7,263 bases of DNA from an uncultured Oscillospiraceae bacterium. Lineage in GTDB: Bacteria > Bacillota > Clostridia > Oscillospirales > Oscillospiraceae. Shown here in pieces: positions 1 to 5,919 of the stretch. The position numbers and the translations under genes were made by a program. Under the pieces are notes generated by a model, which searched no databases, had not been told where the DNA came from, and saw nothing but the letters and a program-made list of their open reading frames with translations. The stretch spans positions 1-7,263 of the forward strand of contig CAKTXA010000052.1 in NCBI GenBank assembly GCA_934631005.1, read 5' to 3'. Each line of letters starts with the position of its first letter. The stretch's first letter is position 1.

Positions 1-2100
1 AGCCTCTCGCTGGAGACGACGCGCAAGGGGCAGGACAAGCTGGGAGAGCTGATGTCGGCCCTGCACCGGCGCGATGTGTTTGTCCGCGAGCATGACTTCG
101 GGCATTTTCGCAGCGCGTGGGTCATGCCCAAGGAGCCGCGCCGCGCGGGCGTGATCTTATATCTGCACGGCGGCGGCTATACCTGCGGCAGTCTGGAATA
201 CGCCAAGGGCTTTGCCTCGACGCTGGCCGTGGAGGGCGGCGTGCGCGTGTTCTGCGCGGCGTACCGTCTGGCCCCGGAGCACCGCTATCCCGCCGCGCTG
301 GACGACGCGCTGGAGAGCTATGAATATCTGCTCGGCAAGGGATATTCCGCGCGGCAGATCGTGCTGTGCGGCGAGTCCGCCGGCGGTGGGCTCATCTACG
401 CGCTGTGCCTGAAGCTGAAGGAAAAGAAGCTGCCGCTGCCCGCGGGGCTCATCGGCATCTCGCCGTGGACCGACCTGACCGGCTCCGGCGCGTCGTATCA
501 GGAGAATCTGGACAAGGACCCGTCCATGACGCCGTCGCTGCTCAAGTTCTACGCCGAGTGCTATACCGACGATGTGCGCGATCCGCTCTGCTCGCCGCTG
601 TTCGGCGACCTCAAGGGCCTGCCGCCGTCGCTGCTGTTTGTCGGCGGGGACGAGGTCATGCTGGACGATACGCGCCAGCTGCACGAAAAGCTCCAAAAGT
701 CCGGCTGCCGCAGCCAGCTGGTCGTGGCGCCGGAGCGCTGGCACGCGTATGTGCTCTACGGGCTGGAGGAGAACAAGTCCGACCTCGACGTCATCCGCCA
801 GTTCCTCACCAGAAATCTCTCGCCGGAAAAGAGCCTGCGGTGGATGCGGCTGGATAACGCGGCGAAAATTTATCCCGCCGCGGCGCGGCGCAACTGGAAC
901 AACTTCTTCCGCCTGTCCGCCACGCTGCGCGAGCCGGTCGACCGCGAGGTGCTGCGCTCGGCGCTCGATATGGTCATCCCGCGTTTTCCGTCCATCGCCG
1001 TGCGGCTGCGCCGCGGCGCGTTCTGGTATTATTTAGAGCAGATCCCGAAGGCGCCTGACATTCAGGACGAAAAAAGCTGCCCGCTGGCGCACGCGCCGTT
1101 TGGGCAGGTGCGCCGGTGCGCGTTCCGCGTGCTGGTGTATGAAAACCGCATCGCGGTCGAATTTTTCCACGCCCTGACCGACGGCACGGGCGCGATGGTG
1201 TTCCTCAAAACGCTGCTGGCAGAGTACCTCTGCCAGAAATACGGCGTGCAGATCCCGAACACGGGCGGCGTGCTGGGCCGTCTGGAGGCACCCAGCGACG
1301 AGGAGCTGGAGGACAGCTTCCTGCGCTACGCCGGGACCGTTAAGGCCAGCCGCAAGGAGTCCACGGCGTGGCACCTCAGCGGCACGCCGGAAAAGGACGG
1401 GTTCATCGACCTCATCACGCTGATGATCCCATCGGACGAGATACGCGCCTGTGCGAAGGAATACGGCGTGAGCGTAACGGAGCTGCTGGGCGCGGCGATG
1501 ATGCAGGCGATCGCGGAGCTGCAGGCGGAGAAGATCCCGCAGGCATCGCGGCGGAGGCCCGTCAAGGTGCTGCTGCCGGTCAATCTGCGGCAGCTGTTCC
1601 CAAGCAGGACGCTTCGCAACTTCGCCTCGTATGTTACACCGGAGATCGACCCGCGGCTGGGCGAGTATACCTTCCGCGAGCTGTGCGCCATCGTCCACCA
1701 CCGTATGGCGCTGGAGAACGATCCCCGCGCCATGCGCGCGAAATTTGCCACCAACGTTGCCAGCGAGCGCTCGCCGCTTCTCAAGGTCATGCCGCTGTTT
1801 GTGAAAAACGCGGCGATGAAGGCCGTATTCGACACCGTGGGCGAGCGCAAGTCCTGCCTGTGCCTGTCGAATCTCGGCGTGGTCACGCTGCCGGAGGGCA
1901 TGGCGGACTATATCACGCGCATGGACTTCATCATCGGCGTTCAGGCCAAGGCACCGCACAACTGCGGCGTTTTGAGCTACGGCGGCACCATGTATATCAA
2001 TCTCGTCCGCAATATCTGCGAGCCGGAGCTGGAGCTGCACCTGTACCGGGTGCTGCACCGGCTGGGGCTGCATATCAAGGCCGAGAGCAATCAGCGGTAA
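1..2100 (+). CDS. Alpha/beta hydrolase (HSL-type esterase) fused to a condensation/alcohol-acetyltransferase-like domain, 5'-partial
   Basis: The reading frame is open from base 1, so the gene probably begins outside the window. The first in-frame ATG (52) would leave only 38 residues before the oxyanion motif, short for this family, although GGGAG at 42-46 could serve it. Numbering from that ATG, the hydrolase half shows HGGGY (39-43), nucleophile GESAGG (Ser109), Asp200 in GGDEVMLDD and His231 in RWHAY, a complete catalytic triad of the hormone-sensitive lipase family. From about residue 265 (LDNAAKIYP) a second domain begins, with HALTDG at 373-378. This is the HxxxDG signature of condensation/alcohol-acetyltransferase-like acyltransferases. 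There is no signal peptide or membrane segment in the visible part, so a cytoplasmic or peripheral enzyme is likely. Family knowledge suggests ester hydrolysis coupled to acyl transfer, but the substrate is unknown. The next gene starts 48 bases downstream, so cotranscription is likely. Confidence 0.9.
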   Translation, partial: SLSLETTRKGQDKLGELMSALHRRDVFVREHDFGHFRSAWVMPKEPRRAGVILYLHGGGYTCGSLEYAKGFASTLAVEGGVRVFCAAYRLAPEHRYPAALDDALESYEYLLGKGYSARQIVLCGESAGGGLIYALCLKLKEKKLPLPAGLIGISPWTDLTGSGASYQENLDKDPSMTPSLLKFYAECYTDDVRDPLCSPLFGDLKGLPPSLLFVGGDEVMLDDTRQLHEKLQKSGCRSQLVVAPERWHAYVLYGLEENKSDLDVIRQFLTRNLSPEKSLRWMRLDNAAKIYPAAARRNWNNFFRLSATLREPVDREVLRSALDMVIPRFPSIAVRLRRGAFWYYLEQIPKAPDIQDEKSCPLAHAPFGQVRRCAFRVLVYENRIAVEFFHALTDGTGAMVFLKTLLAEYLCQKYGVQIPNTGGVLGRLEAPSDEELEDSFLRYAGTVKASRKESTAWHLSGTPEKDGFIDLITLMIPSDEIRACAKEYGVSVTELLGAAMMQAIAELQAEKIPQASRRRPVKVLLPVNLRQLFPSRTLRNFASYVTPEIDPRLGEYTFRELCAIVHHRMALENDPRAMRAKFATNVASERSPLLKVMPLFVKNAAMKAVFDTVGERKSCLCLSNLGVVTLPEGMADYITRMDFIIGVQAKAPHNCGVLSYGGTMYINLVRNICEPELELHLYRVLHRLGLHIKAESNQR

Positions 2101-2132
2101 CGCTTGCCGATCGGATCATCGGCGACTCATTC

Positions 2133-2140
2133 AGAAAGGA
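2133..2140 (+). promoter_or_regulatory. Ribosome binding site deciding the start of the zinc-ribbon membrane protein
   Basis: AGAAAGGA lies 8 bases upstream of the ATG at 2149. It supports that start over the in-frame TTG at 2104, which would add 15 residues of unremarkable sequence ahead of the zinc ribbon. The ATG at 2141 is in another frame and directly abuts the motif. Confidence 0.75.
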
Positions 2141-2148
2141 ATGCGATC

Positions 2149-2847
2149 ATGTATTGTATCAAATGCGGCGTGGAGCTGGCCGACAGCGAAAAGGTCTGCC
2201 CCCTGTGCGGCACACGTGTTTTTCACCCCGATCTGCCCCTGCCGGAGGGCGAGGCGCCCTATCCGCCCGATGCGCGGCGGCGCACGGAGGAGTTTAACCG
2301 CTTGGGGCTTTTGTTCATCCTCACCATGCTCGCGCTCATCCCGGCGGTCATCTGCCTGCTGTGCGATTGGCGTGTGAACGGGCACATCGTCTGGTCGGGC
2401 TATGCCGCGGGCGGCATTTTGCTCGCGTATATCCTTGCGGTGCTGCCGCTGTGGTTCCGGCGGCCGAATCCGGTCATCTTTGTGCCGGTGGATTTTGCGG
2501 CGATCTTAGCCTATCTTCTCTATATCGACCTTGCCACCGGCGGACGCTGGTTCTTGTCCTTCGCCTTCCCGGCGGTGGGCGCGCTGGCGCTGCTCGTGAG
2601 CGCGATGGTGGCGCTGCTGCGGTATCTGCCGGGGGCGCATCTGTATATCATCGGCGGCGGGCTCATCATCGCGGGCGGGCTCGCAGTGCTCACGGAGTTC
2701 CTTATCAATCTGACCTTCCGCGTGCACCAGACGTTTTTCTGGTCGCTGTACCCGCTGGCGGCGGGCGTGCTGTTGGGCGTGATGCTGCTGATCATCGCCG
2801 TCTGCAAGCCCCTGCGCCGCTCACTGCACCGCAAGTTTTTCATCTGA
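2149..2847 (+). CDS. Zinc-ribbon, six-helix membrane protein (DUF6320-like)
   Basis: The product has 232 residues. It opens with a treble-clef/zinc-ribbon pattern: Cys3, Cys6, Cys17 and Cys20, spaced CxxC-x10-CxxC, in the sequence MYCIKCGVEL...CPLCG. A proline-rich linker follows (about 27-42). Then come six hydrophobic segments at roughly 52-72, 81-103, 108-128, 133-158, 164-190 and 196-218, and a short basic tail (LRRSLHRKF). The arrangement fits an inner-membrane protein with a cytoplasmic zinc-binding head. From memory it matches the DUF6320 family, whose function is unknown; I could not check this. It starts 48 bases after the esterase/acyltransferase gene and is closed by the terminator at 2852-2880, so the two probably form one unit. 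That context suggests a role in membrane or lipid-ester chemistry, which is inference only. Confidence 0.88.
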   Translation: MYCIKCGVELADSEKVCPLCGTRVFHPDLPLPEGEAPYPPDARRRTEEFNRLGLLFILTMLALIPAVICLLCDWRVNGHIVWSGYAAGGILLAYILAVLPLWFRRPNPVIFVPVDFAAILAYLLYIDLATGGRWFLSFAFPAVGALALLVSAMVALLRYLPGAHLYIIGGGLIIAGGLAVLTEFLINLTFRVHQTFFWSLYPLAAGVLLGVMLLIIAVCKPLRRSLHRKFFI

Positions 2848-2851
2848 ACGC

Positions 2852-2880
2852 AAAAAAGAGGAGCGCTGCTCCTCTTTTTT
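2852..2880 (+). terminator. Intrinsic terminator after the zinc-ribbon membrane protein gene
   Basis: A perfect 7-bp stem, GAGGAGC (2858-2864) with GCTCCTC (2868-2874), has a 3-base loop. It is flanked by six A on the left and six T on the right, which extend the pairing. It begins five bases after the TGA stop (2845-2847). The A-tract and T-tract make it potentially bidirectional. Confidence 0.88.
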
Positions 2881-2914
2881 GACGATTTTTGCGGCTCTGC
2901 CGGGCGGTGGATTT

Positions 2915-2927
2915 GTGCGATGCGCAC
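2915..2927. promoter_or_regulatory. Small inverted repeat upstream of the candidate promoter
   Basis: GTGCG and CGCAC are separated by ATG and lie 28 bases upstream of the candidate -35 element. This could be a regulator binding site, but arms this short arise readily by chance in GC-rich DNA. Confidence 0.2.
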
Positions 2928-2955
2928 GATATTTTACGGTTGGGAAATTAAGCCA

Positions 2956-2984
2956 TTGCATTTTCCAGCGCACGGTGCTATCAT
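2956..2984 (+). promoter_or_regulatory. Candidate sigma-A promoter with extended -10
   Basis: TTGCAT (2956-2961; three of six consensus bases) lies 17 bases upstream of TATCAT (2979-2984; five of six consensus bases). The TGC directly before the -10 (2976-2978) forms an extended -10 element. Transcription would start near 2991, about 20 bases before the ribosome binding site of the short ORF. The local sequence from 2941 to 2965 is unusually AT-rich for this window. The weak -35 is the main reservation. Confidence 0.55.
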
Positions 2985-2985
2985 C

Positions 2986-3005
2986 CGGACAACACCTCGG
3001 ACAAC
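2986..3005 (+). repeat. Direct repeat of CGGACAAC at the predicted transcription start
   Basis: CGGACAAC occurs at 2986-2993 and again at 2998-3005, twelve bases apart and overlapping the predicted start site. Two half-sites about one helical turn apart in this position could bind a regulator. No regulator is encoded in the window, so this is only a candidate site. Confidence 0.3.
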
Positions 3006-3027
3006 GATCCAGAAAGGATGACGCACC

Positions 3028-3249
3028 ATGACGACGGCTCGCTGCTTTGCTCAGAATATGAACGCATCCGCGCAGTCTGCCTGTGCGCCGTCTGTCTGCC
3101 CGAGGAACAACAATTCCATCATTATTATTCTGGACGCCGCTCTGCTGGCGTCCATTTTTGCTGCTCTGGTATCCAGCCTGCTGCTGGGGGAGAAAAAAGT
3201 TCACACCGACCGGATCGCGACGCACCGCACAGCGTCCGTCCCCGCATAA
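3028..3249 (+). CDS. 73-residue ORF with an Ile/Leu-rich segment: small membrane protein or attenuation leader peptide
   Basis: I do not recognise this product. AGAAAGGA at 3011-3018 lies 9 bases upstream of the ATG, a promoter candidate lies upstream (2956-2984), and a strong terminator follows 29 bases after the stop. The N-terminal third has Cys6, Cys19 and Cys24. Residues 30-53 form one hydrophobic segment that could span a membrane, followed by a basic tail starting GEKK. Residues 31-34 are four consecutive Ile codons, ATC ATT ATT ATT. Four of the six Ile codons in this ORF are ATT, whereas the downstream aminotransferase gene uses ATT once in 16. Because the ORF lies directly ahead of a branched-chain amino acid operon, it could be a regulatory leader peptide. 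A small membrane protein is equally possible, and a chance ORF cannot be excluded. Confidence 0.5.
   Translation: MTTARCFAQNMNASAQSACAPSVCPRNNNSIIIILDAALLASIFAALVSSLLLGEKKVHTDRIATHRTASVPA
3131..3159 (+). promoter_or_regulatory. Terminator-like hairpin inside the short ORF
   Basis: TGGACGCC (3131-3138) pairs perfectly with GGCGTCCA (3147-3154) across an 8-base loop and is followed by five T (3155-3159). It begins two bases after the fourth Ile codon (3127-3129), so a ribosome held on the Ile run would cover its left arm. That is the geometry expected of translation-dependent control, but an 8-bp stem with only five T could also be chance. Confidence 0.35.
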
Positions 3250-3256
3250 TACGGGG
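3240..3256 (+). promoter_or_regulatory. Short hairpin with the ORF stop codon in its loop
   Basis: CCCCG (3240-3244) pairs with CGGGG (3252-3256). The 7-base loop contains the TAA stop of the short ORF (3247-3249). A terminating ribosome would melt it. It lies 22 bases before the terminator stem. A role in leader folding is speculative. Confidence 0.25.
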
Positions 3257-3278
3257 CAGACACCAGAAAAAACCAACT

Positions 3279-3313
3279 GCGGCCTCGCCGGATACCGGCG
3301 AGGCCGCTTTTTT
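3279..3313 (+). terminator. Strong intrinsic terminator between the short ORF and the permease operon
   Basis: A 12-bp perfect stem, GCGGCCTCGCCG (3279-3290) with CGGCGAGGCCGC (3296-3307), has a 5-base GATAC loop that can close by one further G-C pair. Six T follow (3308-3313). It sits 29 bases after the stop of the short ORF and 59 bases before the permease ATG. It is either a simple terminator of the short gene or the attenuator of the downstream operon. Confidence 0.9.
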
Positions 3314-3322
3314 CGTTCTTCC

Positions 3323-3338
3323 CGCGCCGCCCGGCGCG
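3323..3338. promoter_or_regulatory. GC-only palindrome ahead of the permease gene
   Basis: CGCGCCG (3323-3329) and CGGCGCG (3332-3338) form a near-contiguous palindrome with a 2-base centre, 34 bases before the permease ATG. It could be an operator, or a hairpin in the 5' leader of the operon. GC-rich composition makes chance a real possibility. Confidence 0.3.
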
Positions 3339-3372
3339 TGCAGAAATATATCAGTGAAAGCGAGAATACAAC

Positions 3373-4911
3373 ATGGAAGTCTTAAATTTCGTCATGGCAT
3401 TCACACCCATCCTCTTTGTGCTCGTCGGCATTTTGTGCTTCAAGCAGCCAGCCAAGCGCGTGGCGCCGCTGGCGCTGGTGTGGACGCTCCTTCTGGCGTT
3501 TACCTACTTTAACGTCACCGGCGCTACGTTTGCCGAAAATGTCGCCGCGTTCGATCCGCTCGTGTGGAAGGGCGTGAAGGAGGGCTTTAAGATCGTGCTG
3601 ATGGTCTTCGGCGCGTTTGTCATCCTGAACCTTCTGCGCGAGACCGGCGCGATCGAGGACGTCAAGGCCACCATCGCCCGCATCAGCGACGACCGCCGCG
3701 TGCAGGTCGTGGTGATCGGCATGATGATGCCCATCTTCCTCGAGGGCGCGGCCGGCGCGGGCGCGCCGGCGGCCATCGCCGCGCCGTTCCTTGTGGCGCT
3801 CGGCTTTGACCCGGTCACGTCCATCGCCATCGCCCTGCTCGGCGACGCAACGCCCGCCTCCTGGGGCGGCGCGGGGCTGACGACCATCAACGGCGGCGCG
3901 GCGCTCGTGGACGCGGGGCTGGCCACCGTGGCGCAGAACGCTGCGATGGTGGGCCGGTTCCATATGTTCGGCGTGCTCATCATTCCGTTCATCATGGTCT
4001 ACATGGCCTTCGGCAAAAAGGGCTTCCGCGGCGCGGTGCCGTACCTCACCTTTGCGGGCGTGAGCACGTGCCTTGTGATGTTTGCGCTGTCGAACTTCGT
4101 GGGCGCGGAGGTCACGTCGATGGGCACGGGGCTCATCTCCATGCTGCTCTCGGTGGCGTATGTGCGTGTGTTCGGCGTGAAAACGCCGGAGGAATACCGC
4201 AACCGCAGCGAGCAGACCGCCCGGCGCTACAGCTCGTTCCGCGCGATGTCGCCGTATATCTACATGCTCGTCCTTCTGCCCGTCATCCGCTACGGCTTCC
4301 CGGCGGTGGTGGAAAACGGCTTTGCCGTGATGTGCACGTTCGGCTATATCGTGTGGGTGGACGTGGTGATTTTGCTCTGCGGCGTGCTCGGCGCGCTGAC
4401 GCTGGGCGTGAAGCGCAAGACGTATTTTGATGTCTGCCGCCGCACCGTCTCCAACGTCGCGCCCGTGATGATCACGATGGGGAGCCTCCTGATCGTGGCC
4501 TACATCATGCAGTCGCCCAACACCGGCATGATGAACCGCCTTGCCACGGACATCGCCAGAGTCGTCGGGCGCTTCTATCCGGCGGCGGCCGTGTTTATCG
4601 GCTCGAGCGGCGCGTTTATCACCGGCACGGGCCTCGGCTCCAACATCATGTTCGCCCAGATGCACATCGACGCCGCGGCCTCGCTCGGCATGAACCCCAT
4701 CACCATCTTCGCCGGTCAGAACGCGGGCGCGTCGCTCGGCAACCTCATCTGCCCGAACAACACCGTGGCCGCCTGCGCAACGGTCGATCAGGTCGGCAAC
4801 GAGGGCGCGGTGATGAAAAAGACGTTCAAGGCGTTTGCCATCATCCTCGTGCTCTACATGGTGCTCGCCATGCTCTATACCTGCGTACTGTTCCCGCATT
4901 TCGGGGCGTGA
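3373..4911 (+). CDS. L-lactate/2-hydroxyacid permease (LldP/LctP family)
   Basis: This 512-residue polytopic membrane protein has roughly 12-14 hydrophobic segments. Conserved motifs of the lactate permease family are visible: FLEGAAGAGAPAAIAAPFL (122-140), LGDATPASWGGAG (156-168), TGTGLGSNIMFAQMH (417-431) and the AGQNAGASLGN...CPNNTVA region (447-467). Characterised LldP/GlcA proteins are somewhat longer (about 550 residues) and carry lactate or glycolate with protons. The substrate here is inferred from the neighbours and may be a branched 2-hydroxy acid. The start at 3373 gives a natural first membrane segment, but its ribosome binding site is weak (GCGAG, 3360-3364) compared with other genes here. 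No convincing promoter lies between the 3279-3313 terminator and this start. The gene ends in tandem stops (TGATAA) 45 bases before the dehydrogenase gene. Confidence 0.93.
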   Translation: MEVLNFVMAFTPILFVLVGILCFKQPAKRVAPLALVWTLLLAFTYFNVTGATFAENVAAFDPLVWKGVKEGFKIVLMVFGAFVILNLLRETGAIEDVKATIARISDDRRVQVVVIGMMMPIFLEGAAGAGAPAAIAAPFLVALGFDPVTSIAIALLGDATPASWGGAGLTTINGGAALVDAGLATVAQNAAMVGRFHMFGVLIIPFIMVYMAFGKKGFRGAVPYLTFAGVSTCLVMFALSNFVGAEVTSMGTGLISMLLSVAYVRVFGVKTPEEYRNRSEQTARRYSSFRAMSPYIYMLVLLPVIRYGFPAVVENGFAVMCTFGYIVWVDVVILLCGVLGALTLGVKRKTYFDVCRRTVSNVAPVMITMGSLLIVAYIMQSPNTGMMNRLATDIARVVGRFYPAAAVFIGSSGAFITGTGLGSNIMFAQMHIDAAASLGMNPITIFAGQNAGASLGNLICPNNTVAACATVDQVGNEGAVMKKTFKAFAIILVLYMVLAMLYTCVLFPHFGA

Positions 4912-4956
4912 TAATTTGAGGTTTTTCAATTTTCGGTTAGAAAGGACTGTTTTATT

Positions 4957-5907
4957 ATGACGAAAAAACGAGTTTTGGGTGTGATCGGCCTTGGCCACGT
5001 GGGCGCGCACGTTGCGTACTCTCTTGCGGTGCAGGGCATCGCCGATGAGCTGGTGCTCGTCGATCAGAACGAGCAGAAGCTCGCGAGCGAGGTGCAGGAT
5101 CTGCGCGACGCGGCGGCGTATCTGCCGCACCGCGTCACCGTCCGCGCGGGCGACTTTGCCGATCTCGGCGGCTGCGACGTCATCGTCAACAGCGTGGGTA
5201 AGATCGAGCTGCTGCGCGGCACGCACGACCGCCTGACGGAGATGGACTTCACCGTTCCCGCCGTGCGCGGCTATGCCGAAAAGATCAAAAAGAGCGGCTT
5301 TGACGGCGTGCTCATCAACATCACGAACCCCTGTGACATCGTCACCCGCGAGTTGGCGCTGGGGCTTGGCCTGCCGCGCGGGCGCGTATTCGGCACCGGC
5401 ACGGGGCTGGACACCTCGCGGCTTCTGAGCGCTCTGGCCCGTCAGACGGGCATCGACCACAAGTCCATCACCTGCTATATGCTCGGCGAGCACGGGAATC
5501 TGCAGTTTGCGCCGTGGTCGTGCGTGAGCTTCCGCGGCGTGCCGCTGGACGTGTGGGCTGAGCGCGACGAGCGCTTCCGCTTTGACCGCCCGGCGCTGCA
5601 GAAGGAGTCGATCGGCGGCGGCTGGGTGACGTTTGCGGGCAAGTACTGCACCGAATACGGCATCGCCACCACCGCCGCGCGCATGGCGCACATCGTGCTG
5701 CACGATGAAAAGGCCATCATGCCCGCCAGCGCCGAGCTGTGCGGGGAGTACGGCGAGACGGGCCTGTTTGCGGGCGTGCCGTGCGTGCTTGGCGCAAACG
5801 GCGTGGAGCAGGTGGTGGAGCTGCCGCTCACGGCGGAGGAACAGCAGACCTTCCACGCCTGCTGCGACGGCATCCGCAGGAATATGGAACATCTGAAGGA
5901 GCTTTAA
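4957..5907 (+). CDS. NAD-dependent L-2-hydroxyacid dehydrogenase, lactate/malate dehydrogenase superfamily (L-2-hydroxyisocaproate dehydrogenase-like)
   Basis: The 316-residue product has a complete LDH/MDH fold. The N-terminal Rossmann motif is GLGHVG (11-16), with Asp36 ending the second strand (VLVD), which favours NAD over NADP. NITNPCDIV (121-129), LDTSRL (Asp152, Arg155) and GEHG (His179) carry the catalytic and substrate carboxylate-binding residues. Arg92 in THDRL matches the mobile-loop catalytic Arg. The specificity loop (GKIELLRGTHDR, 81-92) lacks the Gln-Lys-Pro-Gly-Glu of true lactate dehydrogenases and is longer. As I recall it, the overall pattern (KSGFDGVLINITNP, GEHGNLQFAPWS) resembles L-2-hydroxyisocaproate dehydrogenase of Weissella/Lactobacillus. 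The likely reaction is reversible, NADH-dependent reduction of branched 2-keto acids to L-2-hydroxy acids. AGAAAGGA (4939-4946) supports the start. The aminotransferase follows 12 bases later. Lactate dehydrogenase is the alternative. Confidence 0.93.
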   Translation: MTKKRVLGVIGLGHVGAHVAYSLAVQGIADELVLVDQNEQKLASEVQDLRDAAAYLPHRVTVRAGDFADLGGCDVIVNSVGKIELLRGTHDRLTEMDFTVPAVRGYAEKIKKSGFDGVLINITNPCDIVTRELALGLGLPRGRVFGTGTGLDTSRLLSALARQTGIDHKSITCYMLGEHGNLQFAPWSCVSFRGVPLDVWAERDERFRFDRPALQKESIGGGWVTFAGKYCTEYGIATTAARMAHIVLHDEKAIMPASAELCGEYGETGLFAGVPCVLGANGVEQVVELPLTAEEQQTFHACCDGIRRNMEHLKEL

Positions 5908-5912
5908 GGAGG
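5905..5912 (+). promoter_or_regulatory. Strong ribosome binding site overlapping the dehydrogenase stop codon
   Basis: TAAGGAGG contains both the TAA stop of the dehydrogenase (5905-5907) and a full anti-16S match for the aminotransferase, 7 bases before its ATG at 5920. This suggests translational coupling and fixes the aminotransferase start. Confidence 0.85.
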
Positions 5913-5919
5913 CGTTTTT

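Noticed and set aside
1033..2073. Minus-strand frame of 346 codons opposite the acyltransferase-like domain
   Set aside because: Low-complexity Arg/Gln/His/Leu-rich translation, antisense to a well-supported domain, no ribosome binding site of the local type. It is a shadow of codon bias.
2106..2123. Inverted repeat GCCGAT/ATCGGC between the first two genes, possible attenuator
   Set aside because: Only 6 bp with no T-tract, and too weak to support a function.
2821..3276. Minus-strand frame of 151 codons across the intergenic region
   Set aside because: It runs through the terminator at 2852-2880 and the candidate promoter, overlaps the short ORF on the other strand and shows no recognisable domain.
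2991..3278. T-box or other known riboswitch in the leader ahead of the permease
   Set aside because: I could not find the conserved T-box sequence (AGGGTGGNACCGCG-like) or any other riboswitch core I recognise.
3324..3352. TATATC (3347-3352) as a -10 element for the permease operon
   Set aside because: No matching -35 sequence lies 16-18 bases upstream, where only GC-rich palindrome sequence is found. A start there would leave a leader of about 14 bases.
3018..3512. Plus-strand frame of 164 codons starting at the ATG at 3018
   Set aside because: Its ATG overlaps the AGAAAGGA motif, which is correctly spaced for the ATG at 3028. The frame also reads through the strong terminator and into the permease gene in the wrong frame.
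4916..4944. TTGAGG as a -35 element for a promoter in front of the dehydrogenase
   Set aside because: The bases 17 downstream (AGAAAG) are the ribosome binding site and do not resemble a -10. The genes are better read as one operon.
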